From: Actinomycetota bacterium
Lineage (GTDB): Bacteria; Actinomycetota; UBA4738
Length of the DNA stretch: 16,438 nt
Direction: 5' to 3'
Assembly: GCA_005888465.1 (NCBI GenBank)
Contig: VAYJ01000048.1
Coordinates: 1 to 16,438, forward strand
The position numbers and the translations under genes were made by a program. The notes under the pieces are model-generated. The model made no database searches and was not told where the DNA came from. It saw only the letters and a list, made by a program, of their open reading frames with translations. The stretch's first letter is position 1. Each line of letters opens with the position of its first letter. Of the stretch, positions 8,367-15,141 are shown in pieces.

Positions 8367-8798
8367 ATGGCGAGCGTGTTCACCGAGGCGGAGATCGCCT
8401 ACCTGCGCGAGCGCATGCGCGGCACCATCGGCACCGTCGGGCCAGACGGCCAGCCGCACCTCACGCCCACGACGCTGCACTACAACGAGTCCGAGGACGC
8501 GATCGACGTGGGCGGCGTCTCGTTCGGTAGCACGAAGAAGTGGCGGGACGTCGGGAAGAACGCGAAGGTGACGCTCCTCATCGAGGACGTCCTGCAGAAC
8601 CCCCGCCGGGCGCGCGCCATCGAGATCCGAGGCACGGCGGAGCTCCACGAGACGGGCGGGGAGTCCATCAACCCGCGGTTCGCGAACTTCGATGCCCAGT
8701 TCGTCCGGGTCCGCCCGACGCGCATCGTGGCCTGGGGCCTGGAGGAGGCGGCCACGACCGCCGGCGAGTTCCGGGTGAACGCGCGAACCGTGGGCTGA
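8367..8798 (+). CDS. PPOX-class, probably F420-dependent, oxidoreductase
   Basis: Small split-barrel flavin/deazaflavin-binding protein of 143 aa from the pyridoxamine 5'-phosphate oxidase-like superfamily. It resembles the actinobacterial PPOX-class F420-dependent group. Family features seen are an N-terminal FTEAEIAYLRERMRGTIGTV, then GPDGQPHLTPTTLHYN around residues 30-45, IDVGGVSFGSTKKWRDV near 50-65, and EIRGTAELHE near 87-96. The start is ATG at 8367 (MASVFTEAE), supported by the TAGGAT box 6 bases upstream. It forms an operon with the next gene (4-base gap). The choice of F420 over FMN is family-based inference, and the substrate is unknown. Confidence 0.85.
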   Translation: MASVFTEAEIAYLRERMRGTIGTVGPDGQPHLTPTTLHYNESEDAIDVGGVSFGSTKKWRDVGKNAKVTLLIEDVLQNPRRARAIEIRGTAELHETGGESINPRFANFDAQFVRVRPTRIVAWGLEEAATTAGEFRVNARTVG

Positions 8799-8802
8799 CG
8801 GC

Positions 8803-9570
8803 GTGGAGGTCGCCCAGCACGTCGCCGAGCTTCGACGCCAGGGCGAGCTACTGGCCCAGGCTGCAGCACGAGCCGGCCTCGACGCATCGATCCCCACGTG
8901 CCCCGACTGGCGGATGCGGGACCTGCTGCAACACATGGGTGACGTCCACCGATGGGCCGCGGCCCACATCACGCAGCGCCGGGCGCTCGGCATCAGGGAC
9001 GTCGCGGGCGTCGCCGGCCCGCTGCCGGACGATCTAGGGCTGCTGGATTGGTACCGCGAGGGCCACGCGGCGCTCGTGCGCACGCTCGAGTCGGCCGCCC
9101 CCGACCTCGCGTGCTGGACGTTCCTGCCTGCGCCGTCGCCGCTCGCCTTCTGGGCCAGGCGCCAGGCGCACGAGACGGCCATCCACCGCGCCGACGCCGA
9201 GAGCCCGAGCGGCCGGTTCACGCCGTTCGAGCCGGAGTTCGCCGTGGATGGGGTGGACGAGCTCGTCCGGGGCTTCCTCGTGCGGGCCGACGGCGATCCG
9301 CTGGGCGAGCCCACCTGGATGCTTCGCGTGCGAGCGACCGATACCGGCCACGAGTGGCTGGCTCGCGTGGGAGATCAGGCGCTCGACGTGCTCGCCGACG
9401 AAGGGGAGCCCGCGGAGTGCACCATCGCGGCCAAGGCCTCCGACCTGCACCTCTTCCTCTGGAACCGCCTGCCCGCGGAGCGCATGAACGTCGAGGGCGA
9501 CGCGTCGCTCCTGGATCGATGGCGGGACCTCGCTCGGATCACCTGGAGCCGGCCCCGGACCCGGTCCTAG
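8803..9570 (+). CDS. Maleylpyruvate isomerase family mycothiol-dependent enzyme
   Basis: Protein of 255 aa with the DinB-like MDMPI fold used in mycothiol-dependent reactions such as isomerisation, thiol transfer or detoxification. The N-terminus has the family motif CPDWRMRDLLQHMGDVHRWA at residues 33-52, with H44 and H49. ARRQAHETAIHRADAE near 118-133 supplies E124 and H128. One of the N-terminal histidines plus E124 and H128 are the likely metal ligands. The C-terminal part, ending in WRDLARITW, is the small MDMPI C-terminal domain. The start is GTG at 8803, four bases after the PPOX stop. Its TAG stop overlaps the herA stop in a shared CTAG. The reaction is unknown; the family name should not be read as proven maleylpyruvate isomerase activity. 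Confidence 0.88.
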   Translation: MEVAQHVAELRRQGELLAQAAARAGLDASIPTCPDWRMRDLLQHMGDVHRWAAAHITQRRALGIRDVAGVAGPLPDDLGLLDWYREGHAALVRTLESAAPDLACWTFLPAPSPLAFWARRQAHETAIHRADAESPSGRFTPFEPEFAVDGVDELVRGFLVRADGDPLGEPTWMLRVRATDTGHEWLARVGDQALDVLADEGEPAECTIAAKASDLHLFLWNRLPAERMNVEGDASLLDRWRDLARITWSRPRTRS

Positions 9571-11192
9571 TCGGCCTCGAACGGCGCGAACGCGTCCCGC
9601 CCGCCAACGTCGCCCGCCTCCTCGGCCCTGGTCGCCCAGCTGGGGAACGGGAACCGCACCTGGAGCGGGATCGGGATGTGCGGCTGCTGCAGGATCATCG
9701 AGCCCGGCTTCAGGATCGAGGCGCGAGCCCGCGTGATGGCGGGCAGGAAGCCGTACTCGCTCCGGGCCGCCTCGGCGGTGTCCAGCCGCCCGACCACTCG
9801 AAACGCGGAGTTGGCGATGATCCTTCGCTCCACCTCAGAGGCGGTCTGCTCGGCCCCGATCAGGATCATCCCGAGGGAACGCCCGCGCTCGGCCACGTCA
9901 AGGAGCACCTCCTTGATGGGGCTCCAGCCCTCGCGGGGGGCGTAGCGGTTCAGCTCGTCCAGGACCACGAAGTGCAGCGGCTCCCGCCGGCCCATCCGCT
10001 CCTTGTGCTCGAACAACCGCTTGAGCACGACGCCGGTCACGAAGCGCTTCGCGCGATCGTGCAGGCCGTGGATGTCCACGACCGTGACCTGGGCACCCTC
10101 CCAGTCGATCCGGTGGTGGGACGCGTCCTCGGCGTCGCGGCCCCAGATCAGGTGGCCCATGCGGAAACGGCCCGCGTCGAGCCGGCGGATGAAGGCCGCC
10201 ACCGTCCCGTCGGACAGGCGCCCCCGCCAGGGCGAGTGCTCGTCCTCGACGTTCGCCTTGATGAGCTCGCACAGGGAGTCGAAGTCCCGGACGGGCACGC
10301 CGTCCAGCAGCACCGTCGCGTCGTGCTCGGGGTCGTCCTCGGCGTCGCGGTCGAGGTACGTCTCGACCCGCGCGACGAGGTCGCCGATCTGGGAGCGCTC
10401 GTCGTCGGCCTCGGCGAAGAGGAATCGGAGGTACTTCTCGCGCACGAACTCCCGAACGGTCCAGTAGTAGGCCGACACGCCTTCGGCCCGCGATTCCACC
10501 TGGGGCAGGGCGGTGCCGCCCGTGCCGGGGCGCGCGGGAGCCCACAGGGCCACGGACTCGAAGGCCCCGGCGGGCAGGCCAAGCCGCTCGTAGTCGGCCC
10601 GATCGGCCTGGGACAGGCGCCGGTTCCCCCGGTCGAGCCACATAAGGTCCTCGCCCTTCACGTTGAACACGATCGCCTTGGTGTTGGGGGCGGCACCCCC
10701 CAGGCCGGGGGAGTGGAAGAGCGCATAGAGGAGGAAGAGCGCGTAGGTCGTCTTCGTCGCGACCCCCGAGACGCCCGAGACGTTCACGTGCGCGCCTCGG
10801 GAGCCGTCCAGGAAGTCGAGGTCCAGGAACACGGGCTCGCCGTCCCGGGACAGGCCGGCCGGGATGCGCCGTTGCATCTGATCGAAGTACAGCGCCTCGT
10901 CCCGGTCCTTGCCGCGGGCGCGGTAGGCGACGAGGCCGGGGAGCGGCGGGACGAAGATCTCCGGTTCGAAGCGGGTGACCACGACCTGCGCCGCCACGGC
11001 GGTCTCCACCGGAAGGATGCCCCGGTCAATGAGGAAGACGTCGGTGTCGAAGGACGCCCCTTCGTGCCGGGCCCGGGCGTCCTGCACGATCCCCGACAGA
11101 TAGGCGTCGGGTGCGACGCCGACCCAGAACGTCAAGGGCGTCGCGTCCTCGGTCCCGAGCACCATCCCGACGGGTTCGCTCACCTCGTCCAT
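9567..11192 (-). CDS. herA: HerA-like DNA translocase ATPase with atypical P-loop
   Basis: Protein of 541 aa that looks like bacterial HerA, the hexameric FtsK/HerA-superfamily translocase that feeds DNA ends to NurA. Residues 1 to ~125 form a beta-rich HAS-barrel-like N-terminal domain. The P-loop region is HVNVSGVSGVATKTT, with G140, G143 and K147. The Gly expected directly before the Lys is replaced, so the P-loop is not a canonical GxxxxGK[ST]. Walker B is FVVLDELNRY with D412/E413. The run AERGRSLGMILIGAEQTASE and the following RIIANSAFRVVGRLD match the sensor and arginine-finger region of HerA proteins. The start is ATG at 11192, with AGGAAGG 8 bases upstream, five bases after the nurA stop. 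The pairing with nurA makes HerA the best call; a generic DUF87 ATPase is the alternative. Confidence 0.85.
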   Translation of the reverse strand: MDEVSEPVGMVLGTEDATPLTFWVGVAPDAYLSGIVQDARARHEGASFDTDVFLIDRGILPVETAVAAQVVVTRFEPEIFVPPLPGLVAYRARGKDRDEALYFDQMQRRIPAGLSRDGEPVFLDLDFLDGSRGAHVNVSGVSGVATKTTYALFLLYALFHSPGLGGAAPNTKAIVFNVKGEDLMWLDRGNRRLSQADRADYERLGLPAGAFESVALWAPARPGTGGTALPQVESRAEGVSAYYWTVREFVREKYLRFLFAEADDERSQIGDLVARVETYLDRDAEDDPEHDATVLLDGVPVRDFDSLCELIKANVEDEHSPWRGRLSDGTVAAFIRRLDAGRFRMGHLIWGRDAEDASHHRIDWEGAQVTVVDIHGLHDRAKRFVTGVVLKRLFEHKERMGRREPLHFVVLDELNRYAPREGWSPIKEVLLDVAERGRSLGMILIGAEQTASEVERRIIANSAFRVVGRLDTAEAARSEYGFLPAITRARASILKPGSMILQQPHIPIPLQVRFPFPSWATRAEEAGDVGGRDAFAPFEAD

Positions 11193-11196
11193 GTCG

Positions 11197-12153
11197 TCAT
11201 CCTTCCTGTCCGGCGAGCTCGGCCACGAGCGCCCGCCGCACGATCGCATGATTGCCCATCCGGTGGCGGAGCCAGCCCTCGAGGGCGGCCACCGGGATCA
11301 GGTTCTGCGGGGTCCGCGCGTCGGTCCCGCGCCCGGCGAAGAAGGGGAGGAGCGCCGACACGCGGTCCGCGAGGGTGACGGCGGCGTCACGGCCCACGCC
11401 CACGCGCACCTCGCAGCGGACGATCCCCGCGCGATCGTGCCAGGGGCCGGGCAGGACCGCAACGCGCGCGTACCAGGCGTAGCGACGGACCGGCTCCTCG
11501 GGGTCGCCGATCCCGAAGAGCGGGGTTCGCTCGCCCGGCCGGAGGCGCCCCACCAGGGCGTCCTGCTCGGGCTCCAGGTACTGCTGCGAGGACCGTTTGA
11601 TGACGCCAACGACCGGCGCGAGCGTCGGGTCGCGGAACGTGAGGGGTCCGTCGACGAGCACGAGCGACCCGGGCTCGGCCGCGGCGCCGGCCGCGAGCCC
11701 CGCCTCCGCAGCCCGCATCTGCTGCTGGAGGCGCCAGAGCGGCCGGTCGGGCTCCGTCCCCGGGTCGGTGGCCGGCTCGAACGACAAGCGGCTCGGCCCC
11801 ACGCGCACCTCGACTGCCGGCGGCATGACCCCGCCGGCGAGGATGACCGAGCGGAACACCCGGTGCTCGCCGAACGAGGCTCGCCCGTCGGCGCGCACCG
11901 AGCCGACGGCGTACGCGCCGAAGAGCCCGGGCACGCGGCGTCCGTCGTCGGAGCCCAGGACGCGAAGCTCGACCCGCCGGACGCCGTCGACGAACCACAC
12001 GGGACATGGCGACGCGACCGCCGGAGCGAGGGCCGCCGACCACTCGTTCGTCTCGACGAAGGCATCGACGCGCGCCGCCGGCTCCTCGTCGCTCGCGACG
12101 TCGAATCCCATGCCGTACTCGGGCGTCCAGGGGTCGGCCCGGAGGGAAACCAT
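11197..12153 (-). CDS. nurA: NurA-like 5'-3' nuclease domain protein
   Basis: Protein of 318 aa with the NurA nuclease pattern. It shows an early VWFVDGVRRVEL with D56, a second LVLVDGPLTF with D168, and VIKRSSQQYL with K186. The C-terminal TPQNLIPVAALEGWLRHRMG is also typical of bacterial NurA homologues. NurA partners HerA to degrade 5' strands at DNA ends. The ATG at 12153 is the first plausible start: the open frame continues for 217 more codons, but across the intergenic leader and antisense to the DUF4193 gene. A TATGCT hexamer ends 8 bases upstream. The herA start lies five bases beyond its stop, so this is a nurA-herA operon. Assignment rests on motifs and on the herA neighbour. Confidence 0.8.
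   Translation of the reverse strand: MVSLRADPWTPEYGMGFDVASDEEPAARVDAFVETNEWSAALAPAVASPCPVWFVDGVRRVELRVLGSDDGRRVPGLFGAYAVGSVRADGRASFGEHRVFRSVILAGGVMPPAVEVRVGPSRLSFEPATDPGTEPDRPLWRLQQQMRAAEAGLAAGAAAEPGSLVLVDGPLTFRDPTLAPVVGVIKRSSQQYLEPEQDALVGRLRPGERTPLFGIGDPEEPVRRYAWYARVAVLPGPWHDRAGIVRCEVRVGVGRDAAVTLADRVSALLPFFAGRGTDARTPQNLIPVAALEGWLRHRMGNHAIVRRALVAELAGQEG
11201..11207 (-). promoter_or_regulatory. Shine-Dalgarno site for herA
   Basis: AGGAAGG on the minus strand, 8 bases before the ATG at 11192 and inside the end of nurA. It settles the herA start and shows that downstream operon genes here use ribosome binding sites. Confidence 0.7.
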
Positions 12154-12161
12154 CGGCGCAC

Positions 12162-12167
12162 AGCATA
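12162..12167 (-). promoter_or_regulatory. Probable -10 element for nurA-herA
   Basis: TATGCT on the minus strand, 8 bases before the nurA ATG. The message would have a leader of one or two bases or none. No -35 hexamer is evident, and no Shine-Dalgarno sequence precedes nurA. Confidence 0.4.
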
Positions 12168-12197
12168 CGGTCAGCCACGACACGACCCGGCATCGTC

Positions 12198-12218
12198 CCC
12201 TCAATCCGCAGTTGAGGG
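12198..12218. repeat. Perfect 7-bp inverted repeat, operator-like
   Basis: CCCTCAA at 12198-12204 and TTGAGGG at 12212-12218, separated by 7 bases. It lies between the nurA promoter and the plus-strand promoter at 12268. It has no T-run after it, so it looks more like a protein binding site than a terminator. The binding factor is unknown. Confidence 0.45.
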
Positions 12219-12267
12219 TTGGCGCCGCGAAGCCTCGAGTGGGGGAGCGTGGACCCTGAAGCCCGGA

Positions 12268-12296
12268 TTGACAGTCGTGCTCGCTCGGCCTAGACT
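12268..12296 (+). promoter_or_regulatory. Near-consensus sigma70-type promoter
   Basis: TTGACA at 12268-12273, a spacer of exactly 17 bases, then TAGACT at 12291-12296. This is the best promoter in the window, and its predicted transcript start is near 12303. It drives the structured leader and probably the DUF4193 / lnt-ppm1 operon. Confidence 0.8.
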
Positions 12297-12302
12297 CAGC
12301 CC

Positions 12303-12541
12303 GCTCGTGGCCCTCGGGCTGCGGGCCTCGGACCCAAGAGGCCGAGTAGAGAACGCAACCGCCCCGGCGGATGCGGCCCCAAAGGTCTCTTGGGTCCGTT
12401 TCCTTTTCCGGATCCGCCCACCCCTGGAACAAAGCCGGGACGTGGCTGGTTTCCTCACTCACCGTGGGGTATGGTCCCACCCCGATCGGGGCACGAACCA
12501 GCACGTTCGGGGGCCAGCGACCGAACCTGTGAGGCAGCAAC
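12303..12541 (+). ncRNA. Structured 5' leader or small RNA, no family recognised
   Basis: About 240 untranslated bases lie between a strong promoter and the GTG of the DUF4193 gene. The main element is a 14-bp stem of 12330-12343 with 12384-12397 (one G-U pair), which encloses an inner CCGCC/GGCGG hairpin and is followed by a pyrimidine-rich GTTTCCTTTTCC. Competing pairings exist: GGCCTC 12324-12329 with GAGGCC 12338-12343, and GGCGGAT 12366-12372 with ATCCGCC 12412-12418. Near the ribosome binding site (GAGG 12531-12534), GTTCG at 12505-12509 can pair with CGAAC 12494-12498, or GTTCGG 12505-12510 can pair with CCGAAC 12521-12526. I could not match it to tmRNA, SRP RNA, RNase P RNA or a riboswitch I know. 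It may end near 12408 as a small RNA or read through as a leader. Confidence 0.45.
12480..12491. repeat. Perfect 12-bp palindrome in the leader
   Basis: CCCCGATCGGGG, directly after a 5-bp hairpin (GTGGG 12464-12468 with CCCAC 12476-12480, which share base 12480). It could be an operator for a dimeric regulator or part of the RNA fold. It also abuts a TATGGT hexamer at 12470-12475, which could be a second -10 element. Confidence 0.4.
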
Positions 12542-12874
12542 GTGGAAGATGAAGAGGACGACGTCATACCCGTTCCTGGGGACGAGGAAGAAGAGGAAGC
12601 CGAGGGCGGCGAGGTCGCGCTCGAGGAGCCGGAGCCCGACGAGGCGAGCCTCGAGGATATCCTGACCAAGAAGCCCGAGGAGCGACCGGCCCCAGAGGAA
12701 GACGACGACGAGGACTCGGTCCTGTCGCTCGGGCGCGACGAGCGCCTCGAGACGCTCTCCGTCAAGGTGATCCCGCAGCAGCCGACCGAGTTCAAGTGCC
12801 GCAAGTGCTACCTGGTCAAGCACCGGAGCCAGCTGGCGGACAAGAAGCGGATGTACTGCCGAGACTGCGCGTGA
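12542..12874 (+). CDS. DUF4193 family zinc-ribbon protein
   Basis: Protein of 110 aa from an Actinomycetota family of unknown function. Residues 1-65 are extremely acidic and probably disordered (runs of Asp/Glu such as GDEEEEEAEGGE). The C-terminal domain contains LSVKVIPQQPTEFKCRKCYL and has C86-X2-C89 and C106-X2-C109, a likely zinc ribbon. HRSQLA between the cysteine pairs is typical of DUF4193. The start is GTG at 12542 (VEDEEDD), with GAGG 7 bases upstream. Its TGA stop overlaps the GTG start of the lnt-ppm1 fusion (GTGA), so the two are translationally coupled. A link to RNA or transcription is often suspected for such acidic zinc-ribbon proteins, but nothing here proves it. Confidence 0.9.
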   Translation: MEDEEDDVIPVPGDEEEEEAEGGEVALEEPEPDEASLEDILTKKPEERPAPEEDDDEDSVLSLGRDERLETLSVKVIPQQPTEFKCRKCYLVKHRSQLADKKRMYCRDCA

Positions 12875-15141
12875 GACCCGGGCAGCGGCCGCTGCCCGTC
12901 GCGCTCGGCGCGGCGGCAGCGGCCGGGGCGCTCGCATCGTTGGCCAGTCCACCCGCGGATCTCGGTCCGCTCGCGCTCGTCGCTCTCGTCCCACTCCTGT
13001 GGTCCATGGGCGGAACCCGCCCCGCGCGGGGAGCGCTGCTCGGGTTCACCTTCGCGGTGGTGTATGACGCCATCCTCCTGTCGTGGCTGCTCGCCTTCGG
13101 CCCGATCGCGTGGCTCCCGCTCGTCGTCGTCGAAGCCGGCTTCGTCGCCCTGTTCGGGGTTCTGTTGCCCTTCGTGGTTCGGAGCGGGCGGCCGATCCGG
13201 ACCGCGCTCGCGACCGCCGCGCTCTGGACGGCGATCGACGCGATCCGCGGGTCCTGGCCGCTCGGCGGGTTCACATGGGGCGGTCTCGGCTACACGCAGC
13301 ACGGGAACCGCCTGCTGCTCCCGCTCGCCTCGGTGACGGGGGTCTGGGGCGTCACGTTCGTCGTGGTGCTGGTGAACGCCCTGGTCCTGGCGGCGCTGGG
13401 GTCCGTTCGTGCGAGGCCACGGCAGGCGGTGCTCGCCGCCGGCCTGGGCCTGGCGGCCGTCCTACTCCCCACGCTGGTGCCGCTCCCGGCCGCCGCAGGG
13501 CCGCGCCTGCGCATCGCGGTGGTCCAGGGGAACGTCCCACGGTCGCTCGCCTCCGACCGGTTTTTGCAAAGCGGGGTGGTCGCCGAGAACCACATCCGGC
13601 TGCACGCGCAGCTCGCGACGGACCCGCCCGACCTTGCCGTCTGGCCGGAGAACGCGCTCGCCGTGGACCCGTCGGTTGACCCGGCCGTCGGGGCGCCGGT
13701 GGCAGGGTCGATCCGCGCCGTCGGTGCCCCGACGCTCGTGGGCGCCATCGGCCAGTCGCCCGCGGGACGGTTCAGCAACCAGGTCCTCCTCTATTCGGGT
13801 GCGGGCGAGATCGAGGCGCGCTACACGAAGCTCCACCTCGTCCCCTTCGGTGAACACATCCCGTACCCTTCGCTGTTCGGATGGACGCAACGCTTCCGGG
13901 ATGACCTCGTGGATCTGCAGCCGGGCACGACGCTCAGACTCTTCCGCGTGGACGGCGTCGCGGTCGGCACCCCCATCTGCTTCGAGAACACGTTCCCCGG
14001 CCTGGTGCGCCGGTTCGTCGCCGACGGAGCCGGCATCATCGTCGTGAGCACGAACGACTCCACGTGGCCGCAGTCCTCGGCGACGCGCCAGCACGTGATC
14101 ATGAGCGAGCTGCGCGCGGTCGAGACCGGACGGTGGGTCGTGCAGGCGGCCATCTCGGGCGAGAGCGCGGTCATCGATCCCCGCGGCCGCATCGTCCAGC
14201 GGACCGGCCTGTTCGTCCCCGCGATCCTGCGCGCGAGCGTTCCCTCGTCCTCGGCGCGAACAATCTACGTCCGGCTCGGCGACTGGTTCCCCATCGCGAC
14301 GGTCGTCGTGGTCCTCGCCATGCTGCTCGAGCCGCGTCGGCGGGGGAGCGGAGCGCCTCCCCCGGCGGGGGAGCGGCAGCAGATCGCCGACGGCGCCGGG
14401 GTTGCGCCGGAGCGAACGCTCGTGGTCCTGCCCACGTACAACGAACGCGCGACCATCCGCGAGGTCGTGACGCGAGTCCTCGCCACGGTGCCCGAAGCCG
14501 ACGTGCTGGTGATCGACGACGGCTCGCCGGACGGCACCGGCGACCTGGCGGCGGCGATCGCCGCCGACGAACCGCGCTGCCGGCTCCTGCGGCGACCTCG
14601 CAAGTCGGGCCTGGCGAGCGCCTACCTCACCGGGTTCCGCCGGGCGCTCAACGAGGGCTACGACCGCATGGTCGAGATGGACGCGGACCTCTCCCACCGC
14701 CCCGAGGATCTCCCGGGGCTCCTGGAGGGCTCGCGGTCATTCGACCTGACGATCGGGAGCCGCTACGTCCCCGGCGGCGCGGTCACGAACTGGAGCCGCT
14801 CACGGGTCGCGCTCTCCCGGGCCGGGAACCGCTACGCCCGCGTGCTTCTCGGCTTCCCGCTCACCGACGCCACGAGCGGCTTCCGGGTCTTCCGCCGCCC
14901 GCTCCTCGAGGTCCTCCTTCAAGACGGCATCCGAAGCGACGGTTACGCCTTCCAGATCGAGCTCGCGTACCGTTCCTGGCGCGCGGGCTATCGGGTCGGG
15001 GAGGTTCCGATCACGTTCAGCGAGCGAGAGCACGGTCGCTCGAAGCTCTCGCGCGCGATTGTGGTCGAGGCGCTCTTCAAGGTCGCGCAGTGGGCGGCCC
15101 GCGACCGGCTCCTCAGGCGCATCACGCCCGATCGCCCATAA
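12871..15141 (+). CDS. Apolipoprotein N-acyltransferase / polyprenol-P-mannose synthase fusion
   Basis: Two-domain membrane protein of 756 aa, arranged like Ppm1 (Rv2051c) of M. tuberculosis. Residues 1 to ~210 hold about six membrane helices of Lnt. Residues ~210-460 form the nitrilase-like catalytic domain, with triad E260 (WPEN), K320 (YTKLHLVPFGEHIP) and C370 (PICFEN). It adds the third acyl chain to lipoproteins. A last helix, near 472-488 (WFPIATVVVVLAMLLE), precedes a linker. A GT2 domain from about residue 514 (ERTLVVLPTYNE) carries D549/D550 (VIDDGSPDG) and DAD at 604-606. It transfers mannose to polyprenyl phosphate on the cytoplasmic face, the donor for lipoglycan and protein mannosylation. 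The GTG start overlaps the DUF4193 stop by 4 bases. Both catalytic sites look intact. No C-terminal helices follow the GT2 domain. Confidence 0.93.
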   Translation: MRPGQRPLPVALGAAAAAGALASLASPPADLGPLALVALVPLLWSMGGTRPARGALLGFTFAVVYDAILLSWLLAFGPIAWLPLVVVEAGFVALFGVLLPFVVRSGRPIRTALATAALWTAIDAIRGSWPLGGFTWGGLGYTQHGNRLLLPLASVTGVWGVTFVVVLVNALVLAALGSVRARPRQAVLAAGLGLAAVLLPTLVPLPAAAGPRLRIAVVQGNVPRSLASDRFLQSGVVAENHIRLHAQLATDPPDLAVWPENALAVDPSVDPAVGAPVAGSIRAVGAPTLVGAIGQSPAGRFSNQVLLYSGAGEIEARYTKLHLVPFGEHIPYPSLFGWTQRFRDDLVDLQPGTTLRLFRVDGVAVGTPICFENTFPGLVRRFVADGAGIIVVSTNDSTWPQSSATRQHVIMSELRAVETGRWVVQAAISGESAVIDPRGRIVQRTGLFVPAILRASVPSSSARTIYVRLGDWFPIATVVVVLAMLLEPRRRGSGAPPPAGERQQIADGAGVAPERTLVVLPTYNERATIREVVTRVLATVPEADVLVIDDGSPDGTGDLAAAIAADEPRCRLLRRPRKSGLASAYLTGFRRALNEGYDRMVEMDADLSHRPEDLPGLLEGSRSFDLTIGSRYVPGGAVTNWSRSRVALSRAGNRYARVLLGFPLTDATSGFRVFRRPLLEVLLQDGIRSDGYAFQIELAYRSWRAGYRVGEVPITFSEREHGRSKLSRAIVVEALFKVAQWAARDRLLRRITPDRP

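Noticed and set aside
8952..11378. 808-codon plus-strand open frame across MDMPI and herA
   Set aside because: It runs over two well-supported genes in other frames or strand, has a low-complexity composition and has no domain.
12494..12509. CGAAC-N6-GTTCG as a possible SOS box before the DUF4193 gene
   Set aside because: The spacing does not fit the actinobacterial LexA site. The repeat is better explained as part of the leader's alternative hairpins.
12154..12804. 217-codon upstream extension of the nurA frame
   Set aside because: It crosses the intergenic leader and is antisense to the DUF4193 gene. The Ser-rich sequence is the usual shadow of an acidic GC-rich gene.
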